Assembly: GCF_010233585.1 (NCBI RefSeq)
Contig: NZ_CP045997.1
Span: forward strand, 2,887,479 to 2,951,478
Length of the DNA stretch: 64,000 nucleotides
Direction of reading: 5' to 3'
From: Spirosoma endbachense
Lineage (GTDB): Bacteria; Bacteroidota; Bacteroidia; Cytophagales; Spirosomataceae
Of the stretch, positions 36,302-46,100 are shown one piece after another. Position 1 is the first letter of the stretch. Every line of letters begins with the position of its first letter. The notes beneath the pieces are model-generated. The model made no database searches. It was not told where the DNA came from and was given only the letters and a program-made list of their open reading frames with translations. Position numbers and translations under genes: made by a program.

Positions 36302-37930
36302 ATGCCTACCTACAACCAACCCAGTTTTCAGGATTACCGGAACCAAATCTCAATTATCGAACTGGCCCTGCATTCAGGATACGAGTGGCAACCCAAAAAA
36401 GGAAAAACGCTGCCTGTTCTTTACCATGTCGGATTCGATGATCATATTGTCGTTAAAAACCCCAACGACTCAGCAAATCAAGTATATTTTAAAACGGGTT
36501 CTTACGCGGATCGCGGTACATTGATCAATTTCGTATCCAATCGGTTAACGGCCTGCTTTAGTCAATTCAATAATCCCAATCGTACCCCCGCGCAGTGCAT
36601 TAACGACGTCCTCAAAGATTATCTGGGTATCGTTCCCGAGCGAAAGCAATCGGTGAAAAAGTTGGAAAACTTTATTCATCAAAGCTTTCGGGAAGCGGGC
36701 ACTGAGAAGGAATTCTCCCTGGAACTCTATAAACTCAGCCAGCTACCCGACAAAAACTACTTGACCCAAGAACGCTGTATTCTTCCCGAACTACTCAACT
36801 CACCCCAGTTTTCGGGGACAGTGGCCACCCAGCGATTCTATTTTGACGAGGGCAAGCCAATATACCTGGCTGGTAATCAACCGTCACCCAATGGCGAACG
36901 GGTGCTGGAAAATATCGCCTTCCCTTACATTTCAGGCGATGGAGAAGCCATCAATGGATTGGAGCTGCGAAGCGCAACGTTTAAAAGTCACGCCGCTGGC
37001 TCAGACCGCAGCCACGGTGTATGGATCTCCAATGCCAATGAAAACCCAACTCAGCGGCTCCTCGTCGGTGAAAGCGCTATTGATTTGTTATCGTACCGAC
37101 AGATGGAAATTTGTACGGGCCTCCATCCCCAGGCCGATAGCCGGTATGCCTCCATCGGTGGTAGTTTGTCGCTGGATAATATGACGACCCTGGAAAAATT
37201 TATGACTACCTCAACGCAACTAGTATTTGCGTTTGACAACGATGATAAAGGAGCCCGTTACGCGCTTACGGCATTGGCGGCGATGTCAAAAGACAATTTG
37301 TCGTTGACCCAGGCCAGTCAGCAGGGGTATGTTGCCCTACAAGTTCCCTCACCTGCTCTCCAGAAAGTCTTTACAAGCTTAATTGACGAACACAGCCGAG
37401 CAATGCAAACGTATATGCCTGAGACGCTAAACGAAGGAGGGACTGATCTAAAAAAGAACATGTTCCAATGGCGAGCAGAGACCAACGTACCCACACTGGA
37501 AATTCCGATTAATACGGCCCTGTTAAACACCGTAACGAATCAACTCATTCAGTACGGTCAGTTTACCCGCTCGGTAGCTATCGTTCGGCCCAGGGGAAAG
37601 GATTTCAATGAAGATTTGAAAGCGGAACAACTCCGTCAGGTAAAACGGCCCCTTCTTTTGATCAATGACGCTAAAGGCCAGATCGTGAACCGATTTGCCA
37701 CCGAAGATGAGGCTCGTCAATTCATCGAGAACGAATTAACGAAAAAAACAATGTCAATTGGTACTGAACTTCACCTACTAGAAATAGGGCCTTCTAGGCT
37801 AAACCCAACCGTACTAGGTGATATTCACGTGACCCCCTCAGGTTTAGAAATAAGCTATTCTGATACGTTCAAAACGCAGGCTAATCGACAGCGCCATGTA
37901 CCAAAGGTAACCAGCGAACGAACGTTGTAA
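36302..37930 (+). CDS. Toprim-domain primase-like protein (TraP-type)
   Basis: The ATG at 36302 (MPTYNQPSFQDYRNQISIIE) is preferred to the TTG at 36290. The 542-residue product has an N-terminal zinc-free primase-like module (GYEWQPKKGKTLPVLY), and a Toprim domain with LLVGESAIDLLSYRQ near 265 and LVFAFDNDDKGARYALTALAA near 305. The acidic E and DxD residues expected for metal binding are present. The family (DUF3991/Toprim) occurs on Bacteroidetes conjugative elements, probably to prime the complementary strand after transfer. Confidence 0.75.
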   Translation: MPTYNQPSFQDYRNQISIIELALHSGYEWQPKKGKTLPVLYHVGFDDHIVVKNPNDSANQVYFKTGSYADRGTLINFVSNRLTACFSQFNNPNRTPAQCINDVLKDYLGIVPERKQSVKKLENFIHQSFREAGTEKEFSLELYKLSQLPDKNYLTQERCILPELLNSPQFSGTVATQRFYFDEGKPIYLAGNQPSPNGERVLENIAFPYISGDGEAINGLELRSATFKSHAAGSDRSHGVWISNANENPTQRLLVGESAIDLLSYRQMEICTGLHPQADSRYASIGGSLSLDNMTTLEKFMTTSTQLVFAFDNDDKGARYALTALAAMSKDNLSLTQASQQGYVALQVPSPALQKVFTSLIDEHSRAMQTYMPETLNEGGTDLKKNMFQWRAETNVPTLEIPINTALLNTVTNQLIQYGQFTRSVAIVRPRGKDFNEDLKAEQLRQVKRPLLLINDAKGQIVNRFATEDEARQFIENELTKKTMSIGTELHLLEIGPSRLNPTVLGDIHVTPSGLEISYSDTFKTQANRQRHVPKVTSERTL

Positions 37931-38301
37931 TAGGTAGGAAATCCAGAACGTACAAAGGAAAATAGGGGTAGGAGAGAGGTGTTGAGAATGTCAATGTAAA
38001 CCGAGCCTTAATCCTAACCGGTGACTACGCACATTAACTGCTTAACTGCCTATGAATGATCTTAACGTAGTGACCAGTAAAAGTTAGCAAGTCAAGAGCC
38101 GGGTTGTTCAACCGCCTACACCCCATCTAGTGGTCAGAAATCGCCTTATAAATGAGATCTGGAAAGCGGGCAGCGACTTTTGCAACAGCCACTGACATTA
38201 TGATTACTTAAAGTCTTGATTCAACCACTCCCGGTCGGTACGCCGGAGCCGGACCGTAAAATAGAACCCAAGTGACCGCAACGGCAAAGCGCCCCAACTT
38301 A
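37931..38301. other. Gene-free spacer (371 bases)
   Basis: I see no gene, RNA or clear repeat here. The stretch separates plasmid functions from the small hypothetical gene and the cargo region beyond. It contains a mild GC-rich inverted sequence around 38233-38260 (CGGTCGG...CCGGACCG) that is too imperfect to call. Confidence 0.4.
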
Positions 38302-38643
38302 CTAGTTAGTTGGTAAATCTGGAGCAAATCCTAATTTGGCTAAAACTCCCTCATACGAACTGACACCCTCAAAGGCTAAAGCCCCATTAATATCTGGTTC
38401 GTCGTCTTCGTTAAGAGGAACCACCCATGCTGTAGCCTTATTTTCAGCAGAGACTGGAATACTTACCGCAACTCTAGTGACAATAACTTCCGTATGCGTG
38501 TATTTACTTAAATCATCGTGATGAGGAATCCGCAATACCCAAAGTAAAGGAGCTGGAAGTTTATAGTAACTATCTATATTTCCATCGGCATCTACATCCA
38601 TGCCTATTGGAATAAGATCTTTTAATAAATAATGAGAAGGCAT
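38302..38643 (-). CDS. Hypothetical protein, 113 residues
   Basis: This soluble, acidic product starts MPSHYLLKDLIPIGMDVDAD. DVDADGNIDSYYKLPAP near 15-32 looks like a short calcium-binding-like turn but not a full EF-hand or dockerin. The pattern of alternating strands (TEVIVTRVAVSIPVSAENKATAWVVPL) suggests a small beta fold. Its neighbours are unrelated and it appears monocistronic. Function unknown. Confidence 0.5.
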   Translation of the reverse strand: MPSHYLLKDLIPIGMDVDADGNIDSYYKLPAPLLWVLRIPHHDDLSKYTHTEVIVTRVAVSIPVSAENKATAWVVPLNEDDEPDINGALAFEGVSSYEGVLAKLGFAPDLPTN

Positions 38644-39453
38644 AAATTTTGAATCACTAAACTATCAACCACTTCAAGAACCACCTTAAGATTCACGAAT
38701 AAAGAGAGATATTTTGACTCTTTTATAGAAGTGATAATAAGACTATTCCGCAGTTAATATACCACTCCACTTGGTCGTACAACATGAAGAAGGCCATTGC
38801 TGTTTCTCTCCCAGGATGAATTATAGCTATGAGCATTCAGCATGACCCAGTCCCGACCATAACGATTATTTAACGAATCCACGTATATATTCAGTTTTAT
38901 TGACCGCTTGTCCGGCAATTCCTAATAAATAGACAAACAGGAATGGAGTTTCATAACAGTAACTTTTTTATCAAAACTATATAGAATAGTTCTTTTTCTA
39001 GACTTGACTCCCAGCCTAAGGAACAAAAGCATTATTTTATTTGGTGATTTCATACCCTTCTGTTGGGGAGTCCACCAGCGAATTTATTATGACTTTTTAC
39101 GAGTTCAATACGTTATAAAGAGAGGATCATTATCAACGTGTTTAGGACCAGGTTTTTTTCTTGCTAAGTTGACCTGTCGAAAAATCACGCGTTAGCTTGT
39201 ATGCGTTAGGTGATTTTTTTGTTGAGATTCGTCACGAACTGACAGAGAATCAAATCACTGGTTGCCGATCTTTCCGCAGTAAGTTCGCTTTGGAGCCTTA
39301 CTTAAGCCACATTACCATCACTTCATTGTTTGAATAATTGATACCTGAAACAATCCAAATTGGCATTTTTGGGTTTTCTTTGAAATAACGGTAGCTACTA
39401 CTTACCGCCGATAGTGAGTTTACAGTTACAAATTCCGTGCTTTAGAATTTCCT
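38644..39453. other. Long gene-free spacer with a terminator-like hairpin at 39180-39220
   Basis: No credible gene lies in these 810 bases; the short open frames have no protein-like character. A hairpin with arms AAAAATCAC (39180-39188) and GTGATTTTT (39210-39218) followed by T residues looks like a rho-independent terminator. It could work for either strand. The stretch may be the junction between plasmid backbone and acquired cargo. Confidence 0.45.
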
Positions 39454-40254
39454 ATGGAAAAGATTATTTTGATTACAGGCGCTTCAACGGGCCTGGGTGA
39501 GACCATTGCCAATTACCTGACCAAGCAGGATTACGTAGTGTATGGCACCTCACGGTCCATTGAAAACCTGCCTAAATCATTCAATACGCTGAATATGGAC
39601 GTATGCGACGATAAAAGTATTCAGAATGCTGTCCAACGGATCATCGAAAAACATGGTCGTATAGACGTACTTATAAACAATGCTGGCCTGGCTATCGCAG
39701 GACCGGTCGAAGCCCTTCCGCTGGAAGAAGTACAACGTGTATTTGACACCAACGTCATGGGCACGCTTCGTACGATTCAAGCCGTATTACCATCTATGCG
39801 AACCCTTAAGTCAGGCTTAATTATCAACATCAGTTCGATTGCGGCCGAAGCTGGTTTGCCTTTTAGGGGAGGCTATTGCGCATCGAAAGCGGCCGTGGAT
39901 CGGCTGACTGAAGCCTTACGATTTGAGATTGCACAGTTCGGTATTCAAGCCTGTTACGTGCAGCCGGGTGGGACAAAAACCGACATCAATAAAAATAGAC
40001 TACGCGTCTCATTGCCTAACCACAGCGCTTACAAAGAAACATTTGACCGTACTTATGAATTAATCGACGAGAGTGTCAGCGGGGGGATCGAAGCCGACGT
40101 ATTTGGGCCATTGGTTAAGGAAATTATTGAGTCGAAGCAAGTTGAGCGGATGTACCGGGTTGGTAAACCACTGGAAAAGTTTTCTGTGGTTCTGAAGAAA
40201 TTACTGCCTACCACCATTTATGAGCGAATGATCCGGAATCATTATAAAATGTAG
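39454..40254 (+). CDS. Short-chain dehydrogenase/reductase (classical SDR)
   Basis: The 266-residue protein has all classical SDR elements: TGASTGLGETIANYL (cofactor-binding TGxxxGxG at 7-14), LNMDVCD (acid near 50), INNAG near 76, the catalytic Ser in ISSIAAEA near 128, and the YCASK (Tyr-xxx-Lys) motif near 144. PGGTKTDI follows in place of the usual PGxxxT. It should reduce or oxidise a small carbonyl or alcohol with NAD(P)H; the substrate cannot be told. It is 28 bases from the kinase gene and may be in one transcript with it. Confidence 0.85.
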   Translation: MEKIILITGASTGLGETIANYLTKQDYVVYGTSRSIENLPKSFNTLNMDVCDDKSIQNAVQRIIEKHGRIDVLINNAGLAIAGPVEALPLEEVQRVFDTNVMGTLRTIQAVLPSMRTLKSGLIINISSIAAEAGLPFRGGYCASKAAVDRLTEALRFEIAQFGIQACYVQPGGTKTDINKNRLRVSLPNHSAYKETFDRTYELIDESVSGGIEADVFGPLVKEIIESKQVERMYRVGKPLEKFSVVLKKLLPTTIYERMIRNHYKM

Positions 40255-40282
40255 CTCTGCTAGCCAATCCTCTTACACACTA

Positions 40283-41737
40283 ATGATACCTAAATCAAGT
40301 GAACTTAATATCAGCCATCTACTGCACCGGGCGCTCCAAAAATTAACGCGGCCAGTGGCTGAAAGTCAGCGCCGGTTGCTTCTAGTTGTTAACATTACTT
40401 ATCTGGTGCTGGCAGCTGAGTACATCCTAACGGAATGGTTCTCCACGGGCCAGGCAGTACCCGTGCAAGTGTTATGGTATGTGTACGTTCTGGTTGGGGT
40501 TACAAATGCCATTTCGCTCGTGTACACCTATGTTAACATGAGCCCTAGTCAATCCCGGAATATACTAGGGTTCACTATCGCTTTTAAAACAACAAACAAG
40601 TTTGAACAACGCTTGCGTTGGGCAAGTCTAATAGCCATCATGATGATGAGCTTCTGCTTTATGATTGGCTTGGGCAATCCCAGTAATGATACGTTATTGA
40701 CTGATTTTGGATTGGGACATTCACTCATTGTGCTCGTTGCAATGCTGCTGGGTAGAGAAGCATCGTTTATCTGGTTTTCAATCGTATTAGGTATTCTGGT
40801 TTATACAACCTTTATGGAGAAAGGTTATTCCTACCAGTACAATTACCTGACGTCAGCTGAATCGACACGCTACGAGACTGCGTTAGCCAAGGGTGAAAAA
40901 TGGGCTGTCAACCGACAGGAGCTGTTGAAGAGGCAGCACATGAACTCTCCAAAAGCTTCCCGCTATTTTAATATGTGGGTTTGCTTCATAGTGGTAGCGT
41001 ATCTGTCAGCTTATTTCTTTACTGATAGTGCCAAAAAGATGACTGAGGTTGTTCCCGATGTAGAAGCTGATATGAAAGTAGCTCTCGAAGAGGCTCGTCG
41101 GCAAGATTTAAAAAGTGCATTACTGAAAGAGGAAGCCCTTAAAACAGAACTGAAGAATTTAAAGGCCCAGATTAATCCACACTTTTTATTTAACACTCTG
41201 AACTACTTCTACATGAAAAGTTCGGAGTACTCCGATGAATTAGCTAGTTCTATTTTGATGCTTTCTGACATCATGCAGTACAGTGTACGAGACAATGTAG
41301 ATCGTGTTAATTTGGATGAAGAGATCAAACACATGCGGCACTTTATCGAGTTGCTCCAGTTGCGTAACAACAATAGACTGTGCATTGACTTTTCAGTAGA
41401 GGGTCCAGTTGATCAAATTCAGGTATTACCCTTCCTCTTTATTGGTCTGTTGGAAAACGCATTTAAACACGGAAATATGCTTAATCCCGAAAAGCCATTG
41501 ATCATTACAATTGAAGCTACTCCTCCTTATCTTAAATTTTTCACATGTAATCAGAAAAACCTTAAAAAGAGGGTTAGCTCAACGCTTATCGGTCTGAATA
41601 ACACACGTCGGCGACTGGACTTAACGTACCGAAATTATTCATTTGATATTAATCAGGACGAAGAAAGCTTTTGTATTGATTTATCAGTAAATACGAATGA
41701 TCTGCAAGATGGGTTAGCGTCTCAAATCGAGATTTAA
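40283..41737 (+). CDS. LytS-type sensor histidine kinase
   Basis: The 484-residue protein has several N-terminal membrane segments in its first half (about 30-60, 65-85, 110-175 and 230-250). A coiled coil leads to the His_kinase region LKAQINPHFLFNTLNYFYMK, with the phosphoacceptor His near 300, and an ATPase half with LLENAFKHGNML (N-box) near 395 and LIGLNNTRRRLDLTY in place of a full G-box. It pairs with the LytTR regulator just downstream (27-base gap). No extracellular sensor domain is recognised, so the signal is unknown. Confidence 0.85.
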   Translation: MIPKSSELNISHLLHRALQKLTRPVAESQRRLLLVVNITYLVLAAEYILTEWFSTGQAVPVQVLWYVYVLVGVTNAISLVYTYVNMSPSQSRNILGFTIAFKTTNKFEQRLRWASLIAIMMMSFCFMIGLGNPSNDTLLTDFGLGHSLIVLVAMLLGREASFIWFSIVLGILVYTTFMEKGYSYQYNYLTSAESTRYETALAKGEKWAVNRQELLKRQHMNSPKASRYFNMWVCFIVVAYLSAYFFTDSAKKMTEVVPDVEADMKVALEEARRQDLKSALLKEEALKTELKNLKAQINPHFLFNTLNYFYMKSSEYSDELASSILMLSDIMQYSVRDNVDRVNLDEEIKHMRHFIELLQLRNNNRLCIDFSVEGPVDQIQVLPFLFIGLLENAFKHGNMLNPEKPLIITIEATPPYLKFFTCNQKNLKKRVSSTLIGLNNTRRRLDLTYRNYSFDINQDEESFCIDLSVNTNDLQDGLASQIEI

Positions 41738-41764
41738 CAAGATCCACTTTTAAATATTGATAAC

Positions 41765-42484
41765 ATGACCTGTATTGTTTTGGACGATGAAGAATTATCA
41801 GTTAATTTTTTAGTTGATAAGAATATCAGAAAAGTCCCATATTTAAAGCTAATGGGTACTTTCACTAATCCACAGGAAGCCCTTCTGTTTCTACAAACGA
41901 ATACCGTCGATTTAATTTTTCTGGACATAGAGATGCCCAATTTTGACATTGACGGTATTGACTTTATGAAACTGATGAAAGCTGACCAGCGATATATCTT
42001 AGTTACGGCTCACGCAGAATATGCTTTAGAGAGCTATGAATATAATGTAGTCGATTACCTTCGTAAACCGTATTCGTTCGATCGCTTTGCAAAGGCAGTG
42101 CAAAAAGCACAGGAACGAATTCAACTGCCAGCCCAGGCTCAAGAGATTAGTCCAAAACTTATCGATTCCTTATACGTTAGGTCAGACAACAAGAAAGTTC
42201 GTATGCTGTTCGATTCCATATGCTATGTGGAAGCAGATCGAAACTACGCAACTATTTTTCGCGCTGACGATCATATCGCTACCAAAACGACTCTTAACAA
42301 ACTGGAAGGGGAATTTCCTGTCACTCATTTTATGCGGGTTCACAAATCATATATTGTTTCACTGGATAAAATCGAGTTTGTGGAAAAGGATCAAATCGGA
42401 GTCAAACGAACGGAAGGAATCGTTATGATTCCACTAAGTAGCCTATACAAAAAAGAGTTACTTCAGGCGATAGAAAAAGGCTAA
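41765..42484 (+). CDS. LytTR-family response regulator
   Basis: The 239-residue protein has an N-terminal receiver domain (IVLDDEELSVNF with the acidic pocket at 6-9, phosphoacceptor D54 in IFLDIEMP, and K101 in YLRKPYS) and a C-terminal LytTR DNA-binding domain (about 145-237) with VRMLFDSICYVEADRNYATI and HFMRVHKSYIVSLDKIEF. It is the partner of the LytS-type kinase. The target is unknown; in the absence of obvious neighbours it may regulate chromosomal genes or the SDR gene upstream. Confidence 0.85.
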   Translation: MTCIVLDDEELSVNFLVDKNIRKVPYLKLMGTFTNPQEALLFLQTNTVDLIFLDIEMPNFDIDGIDFMKLMKADQRYILVTAHAEYALESYEYNVVDYLRKPYSFDRFAKAVQKAQERIQLPAQAQEISPKLIDSLYVRSDNKKVRMLFDSICYVEADRNYATIFRADDHIATKTTLNKLEGEFPVTHFMRVHKSYIVSLDKIEFVEKDQIGVKRTEGIVMIPLSSLYKKELLQAIEKG

Positions 42485-43182
42485 GAAAATTCTTTTCAAC
42501 ATTCCAACTTGTCGTTAACTAAAACCCATTTGAACGAGCTAGTACAGTTGTAACGATCATGTTAAAACTGACTATCAAGGTCAATCAAAATTATAGGGAT
42601 TTGTTGGCCTGGAGTTCAAAAGTTTTGGTTGCTTTTGAACTCCATTAAATAAATAAGCGCTTAATCGCTTTTAGAACCATATTTTAAAAAGGTTAACTGT
42701 TCGATATCCTCCTAAAACGTGGATAGTGAATAAGGCGATTCGCGCTATGATGTAGCGCCGGAAAGGCTTCTATCACCAGCCGAATGAATTTTGGAAATTA
42801 GTGTTTTTATAGACTTGTTTGAAACCTATTACTTTCAGCAGTAAGATGTTGGGTAGGAGAAGGTATTTGGGATTCTTCAAAAGCTCAACTAGAATTTCAT
42901 TTTTATGGACGTTTTAATGAACTACAGTAGGGTGGGAGGGAAGTATCCTAAAACAGGCCTTTTGGCGTTCAATAAACCCGTTCAATTTAATGGTTCAGCG
43001 TTTTGATTCTCTGCACCGTTTATTTGGACGGTTTCAGAGAATTAGCTATTCAGATATAAATGAAATCTTCCTTTAGCGGTCAGTTTTAATGCCTATTGAG
43101 CACCCCAAAACTCTCCAACATTTAGGGTGCACTGAAAACTTTAACCGACTGTGTAAATTTGAATGGATAAAAAACAGAATAG
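42485..43182. other. Convergent spacer with a 12-bp-stem hairpin at 42611-42643
   Basis: This 700-base region lies between two convergent transcripts. The hairpin GGAGTTCAAAAG / CTTTTGAACTCC with a 9-base loop (42611-42643) is perfect; a weak A/T tail follows, so it may end transcription of the LytTR gene. No other gene or repeat is evident. The region is the left edge of the defence island. Confidence 0.45.
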
Positions 43183-46100
43183 TTAGTGAGTACCCGCTTT
43201 TATCGTTGCTCCGCCGTGCTTGGTAGCACGAGGGCGGATAGTAATTTTAACCGGTTGTTGGGTAATGGCTTTTGAATTGGCTTTGGCAGCCCATACAAAA
43301 GCTTCACCTGCATTCAAACTAGACAGTTCCTTCGCAGTCAGATGTGCCGTTGGCTCTAGTGACCGTTGTACATGCTTGAGCCACTGGGGTGCCCGAAATT
43401 CGTGCATAACCAAAATGGAGCTTAACTCAATGATTTCGTTGGGCAGGCTGGGTGGGTCCTGACTGGCGATCAATAAACTTACACCTTTGTGGCGCATCTC
43501 TCGAATAGCAGTAACGATGTTCTGCGTAAGTTGCCGGTTGTTCATGTACTTATGCGCTTCGTCAAATACAATGAACTTGTTAAAGGGTTGTCCATCGTCG
43601 CCTTTCACATTAGCAAAGATGTTGAGCATGATAACGAAAAGTCCCAATGCTTCATCCTGAAGTATTAGCTCGTCGCGTAGGTCTACAATCAGTAGCCGTC
43701 CGGGTTTTACCAACTGCCCCAGCCTATTACTGTCATTGATATATTCGTGGGCAAGCATCAACCGCGAACGTGCCTGTTCTTTCTGCGAATCATTCAGAAG
43801 CGTTGTGCTGGCAATTGTATCTTCAAGTAAACCCAATGAGATGTTTTGGCGTATCATACGCATCAGGTTATTAATCTGCTTCATATAGAGTGACTGATTA
43901 TCGGAAGCCCCCATTAAAAACAGCCAGTCTTTTATGCTCAATTCTTTGGAGGAAAAGGTTAGTGGAAGAACGGTTAAGTTTGGGTACTCCGCTTGTCGTT
44001 CCTCTAACTTTGCCTGGGGCACCAGTAAGATTATATCGTCGATGTGGTCGGCGGTAGCACCATAGACGGATTTTAGTTTCTGCAATTCACTTTCTCGTGT
44101 GTTCGGCAGGTTCATAGCCGTAAATTCGGGCGCGTAATCCTGGCTTTCGCTGTAATGAAAGATAACGCCTGCTAACGGTTGAGTTAGGGCGTTAATCCCT
44201 TGCATCTGCTTGAGTACCATCTCCGCAATCACACCCAGGGTATAGCTCTTACCAGCCCCCTGTACGCCAAAAAGACTAATCGTGTTGGTATTACTCAAAC
44301 TCATAGCCACTGTTTTGCGGCTCGACGTCTGCCCTAGAATGCCGTATTGCCCACCCGGTTCGTCGTCGCCGATGAGTAGGTCGAATGCAGGTGGTGCAGG
44401 TAACTTAGGAGCTTCCGTTGCTGTAACAGTGTCATAGACGGGCGGTTCCTCACGTGAGAGTTGCCCGTCTATGATTTGCTCTGACGAAGATGGTAAAAGC
44501 AACGTTTCGCCCGGGCTTTCTGAACTTGGTGCAGTGGTCAGTTGAGTCGGCGCAACTGGAACCGAAGACGTTAAACGTACCGGGATTGGATTGTCACCGA
44601 TTGTATAGGCACGACGGGTACGTCTTGTAAAGTGTTCTGCCACATCGTCCGTCGATTTGTCTGACCGGCGGGTGTTGACAGCGGATTGTGAATCGAAGAG
44701 GTCACGAATGCCCGCTTGGCCTATTAAGAAGAAAGTTAGATCATCGTCGGTTTGTAGAAGCTGAAACGCATCTGAGCTGCCAAAATCAAAAATCAGCCCT
44801 TTACGCTCGAAAGTAAATGTATAATCAACTGGAAGGGCATTTAGAAATTGAAGTCCCCATAACCGTTCCACTTCGTTTAATAATCCATATCGATGCGCCC
44901 GACGCAGGTAAAAGCTAAGCATGTCGGCCATTTCTTTCTGCTTTAGGTCACGGTCGAATCGTTCTGTATTCGAGCCAAACTGCCCCGCCCATACCCGCAC
45001 CGTATTATCCATTTGCTCAGTCATCTCCAGCATAAGCTCAGTCTGCTCATCGCTAGTTAGTCCAGTTGTGCGAGCTTTAATCTCAATTACTTGTACGTGA
45101 ATACGTTGTTCAGAGGGCAGTAGCTGGACCAACATCAGGTCTGCTCTGCTTTTTGATTCACTGATGGTTTTATCAGTAAATAAGTATTGATGCAGGTCAA
45201 TCGGTACCAGAATTTGACTATCTAATACCCCCTTCCGTGCCAAAAAGCGCTTTGTTAGTCCGATTCCGATGGTTTCGAGTACCCGGTTTGGATTGCTGTT
45301 AAGTTGTAGAACAATCGTACCAGAAATAGTTCGTAAATCATCGAGCAGCTCGGTGGCCAGTTGTCCAACGTCGGCCAAGGGCAGCCCAAATCGCAGTAAT
45401 TGAGGGGTTATCAAGTGTTCGACCTCTTCATTGGGTTTGGTAGTCAGGTACGTGTTCATACCCAGTAGCCGCTCTCCAGGGATGTAGTCAAGCAGAAACG
45501 GCACCTGATCGCCTTCTTTTGGTAAATCGTAAAGTTCGGGGCCGAGGTGATGGTCGAACGTGATTACCCAGTCGCTGGTACGGTGTACCAGATTCAGTAG
45601 CACCTGATCCTGATTCGAAAGCGTCAGTTGGGTAGCGGGCAGAGAGCTATCGCCAGCACCGGTGCTTAGGTAGTAACTGACTAGCCAGTTCAGCGTATCG
45701 AGACTACCGGCCATGTCTGTAGCCAAATGTCCTGAGACGCGACCATTTGCATTCGTGATGAATCGAGCCCACGAATAGGTAGTTGTTTCGTGGCTCACAT
45801 GTACGTCGATCTGCGGTTCTATAAGTAGTCCGTTCAGGTAGTACGATTGGCTTTCTGCGGGTGGCTGGGAGATAAACGTGCGAAGTGGAAAGGGGCTGAT
45901 CAAAAAGCTCAGATGCGCGTCATACGCATTTGGCTGGGCTAAGTAATCCTCCAGTCGATTGGTGCTCACCCGAAGACGGGGATGTAGCCGGTCACCGGTG
46001 ATGCGCGTGAACGACTCAGCTTCCTCTGAAACGTTTGCGTCTGGATTAAGCAATCTGATAATGCCTTCGCCATGCCGCACGAGTCGATCAGCCCGACCCT

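Noticed and set aside
39004..39195. 63-residue plus-strand frame in the long spacer
   Set aside because: No protein-like character, and its end lies inside the terminator-like hairpin.
42611..42643. Hairpin as a confident intrinsic terminator
   Set aside because: The stem is perfect, but no run of T follows on either strand, so it is reported only as a hairpin.
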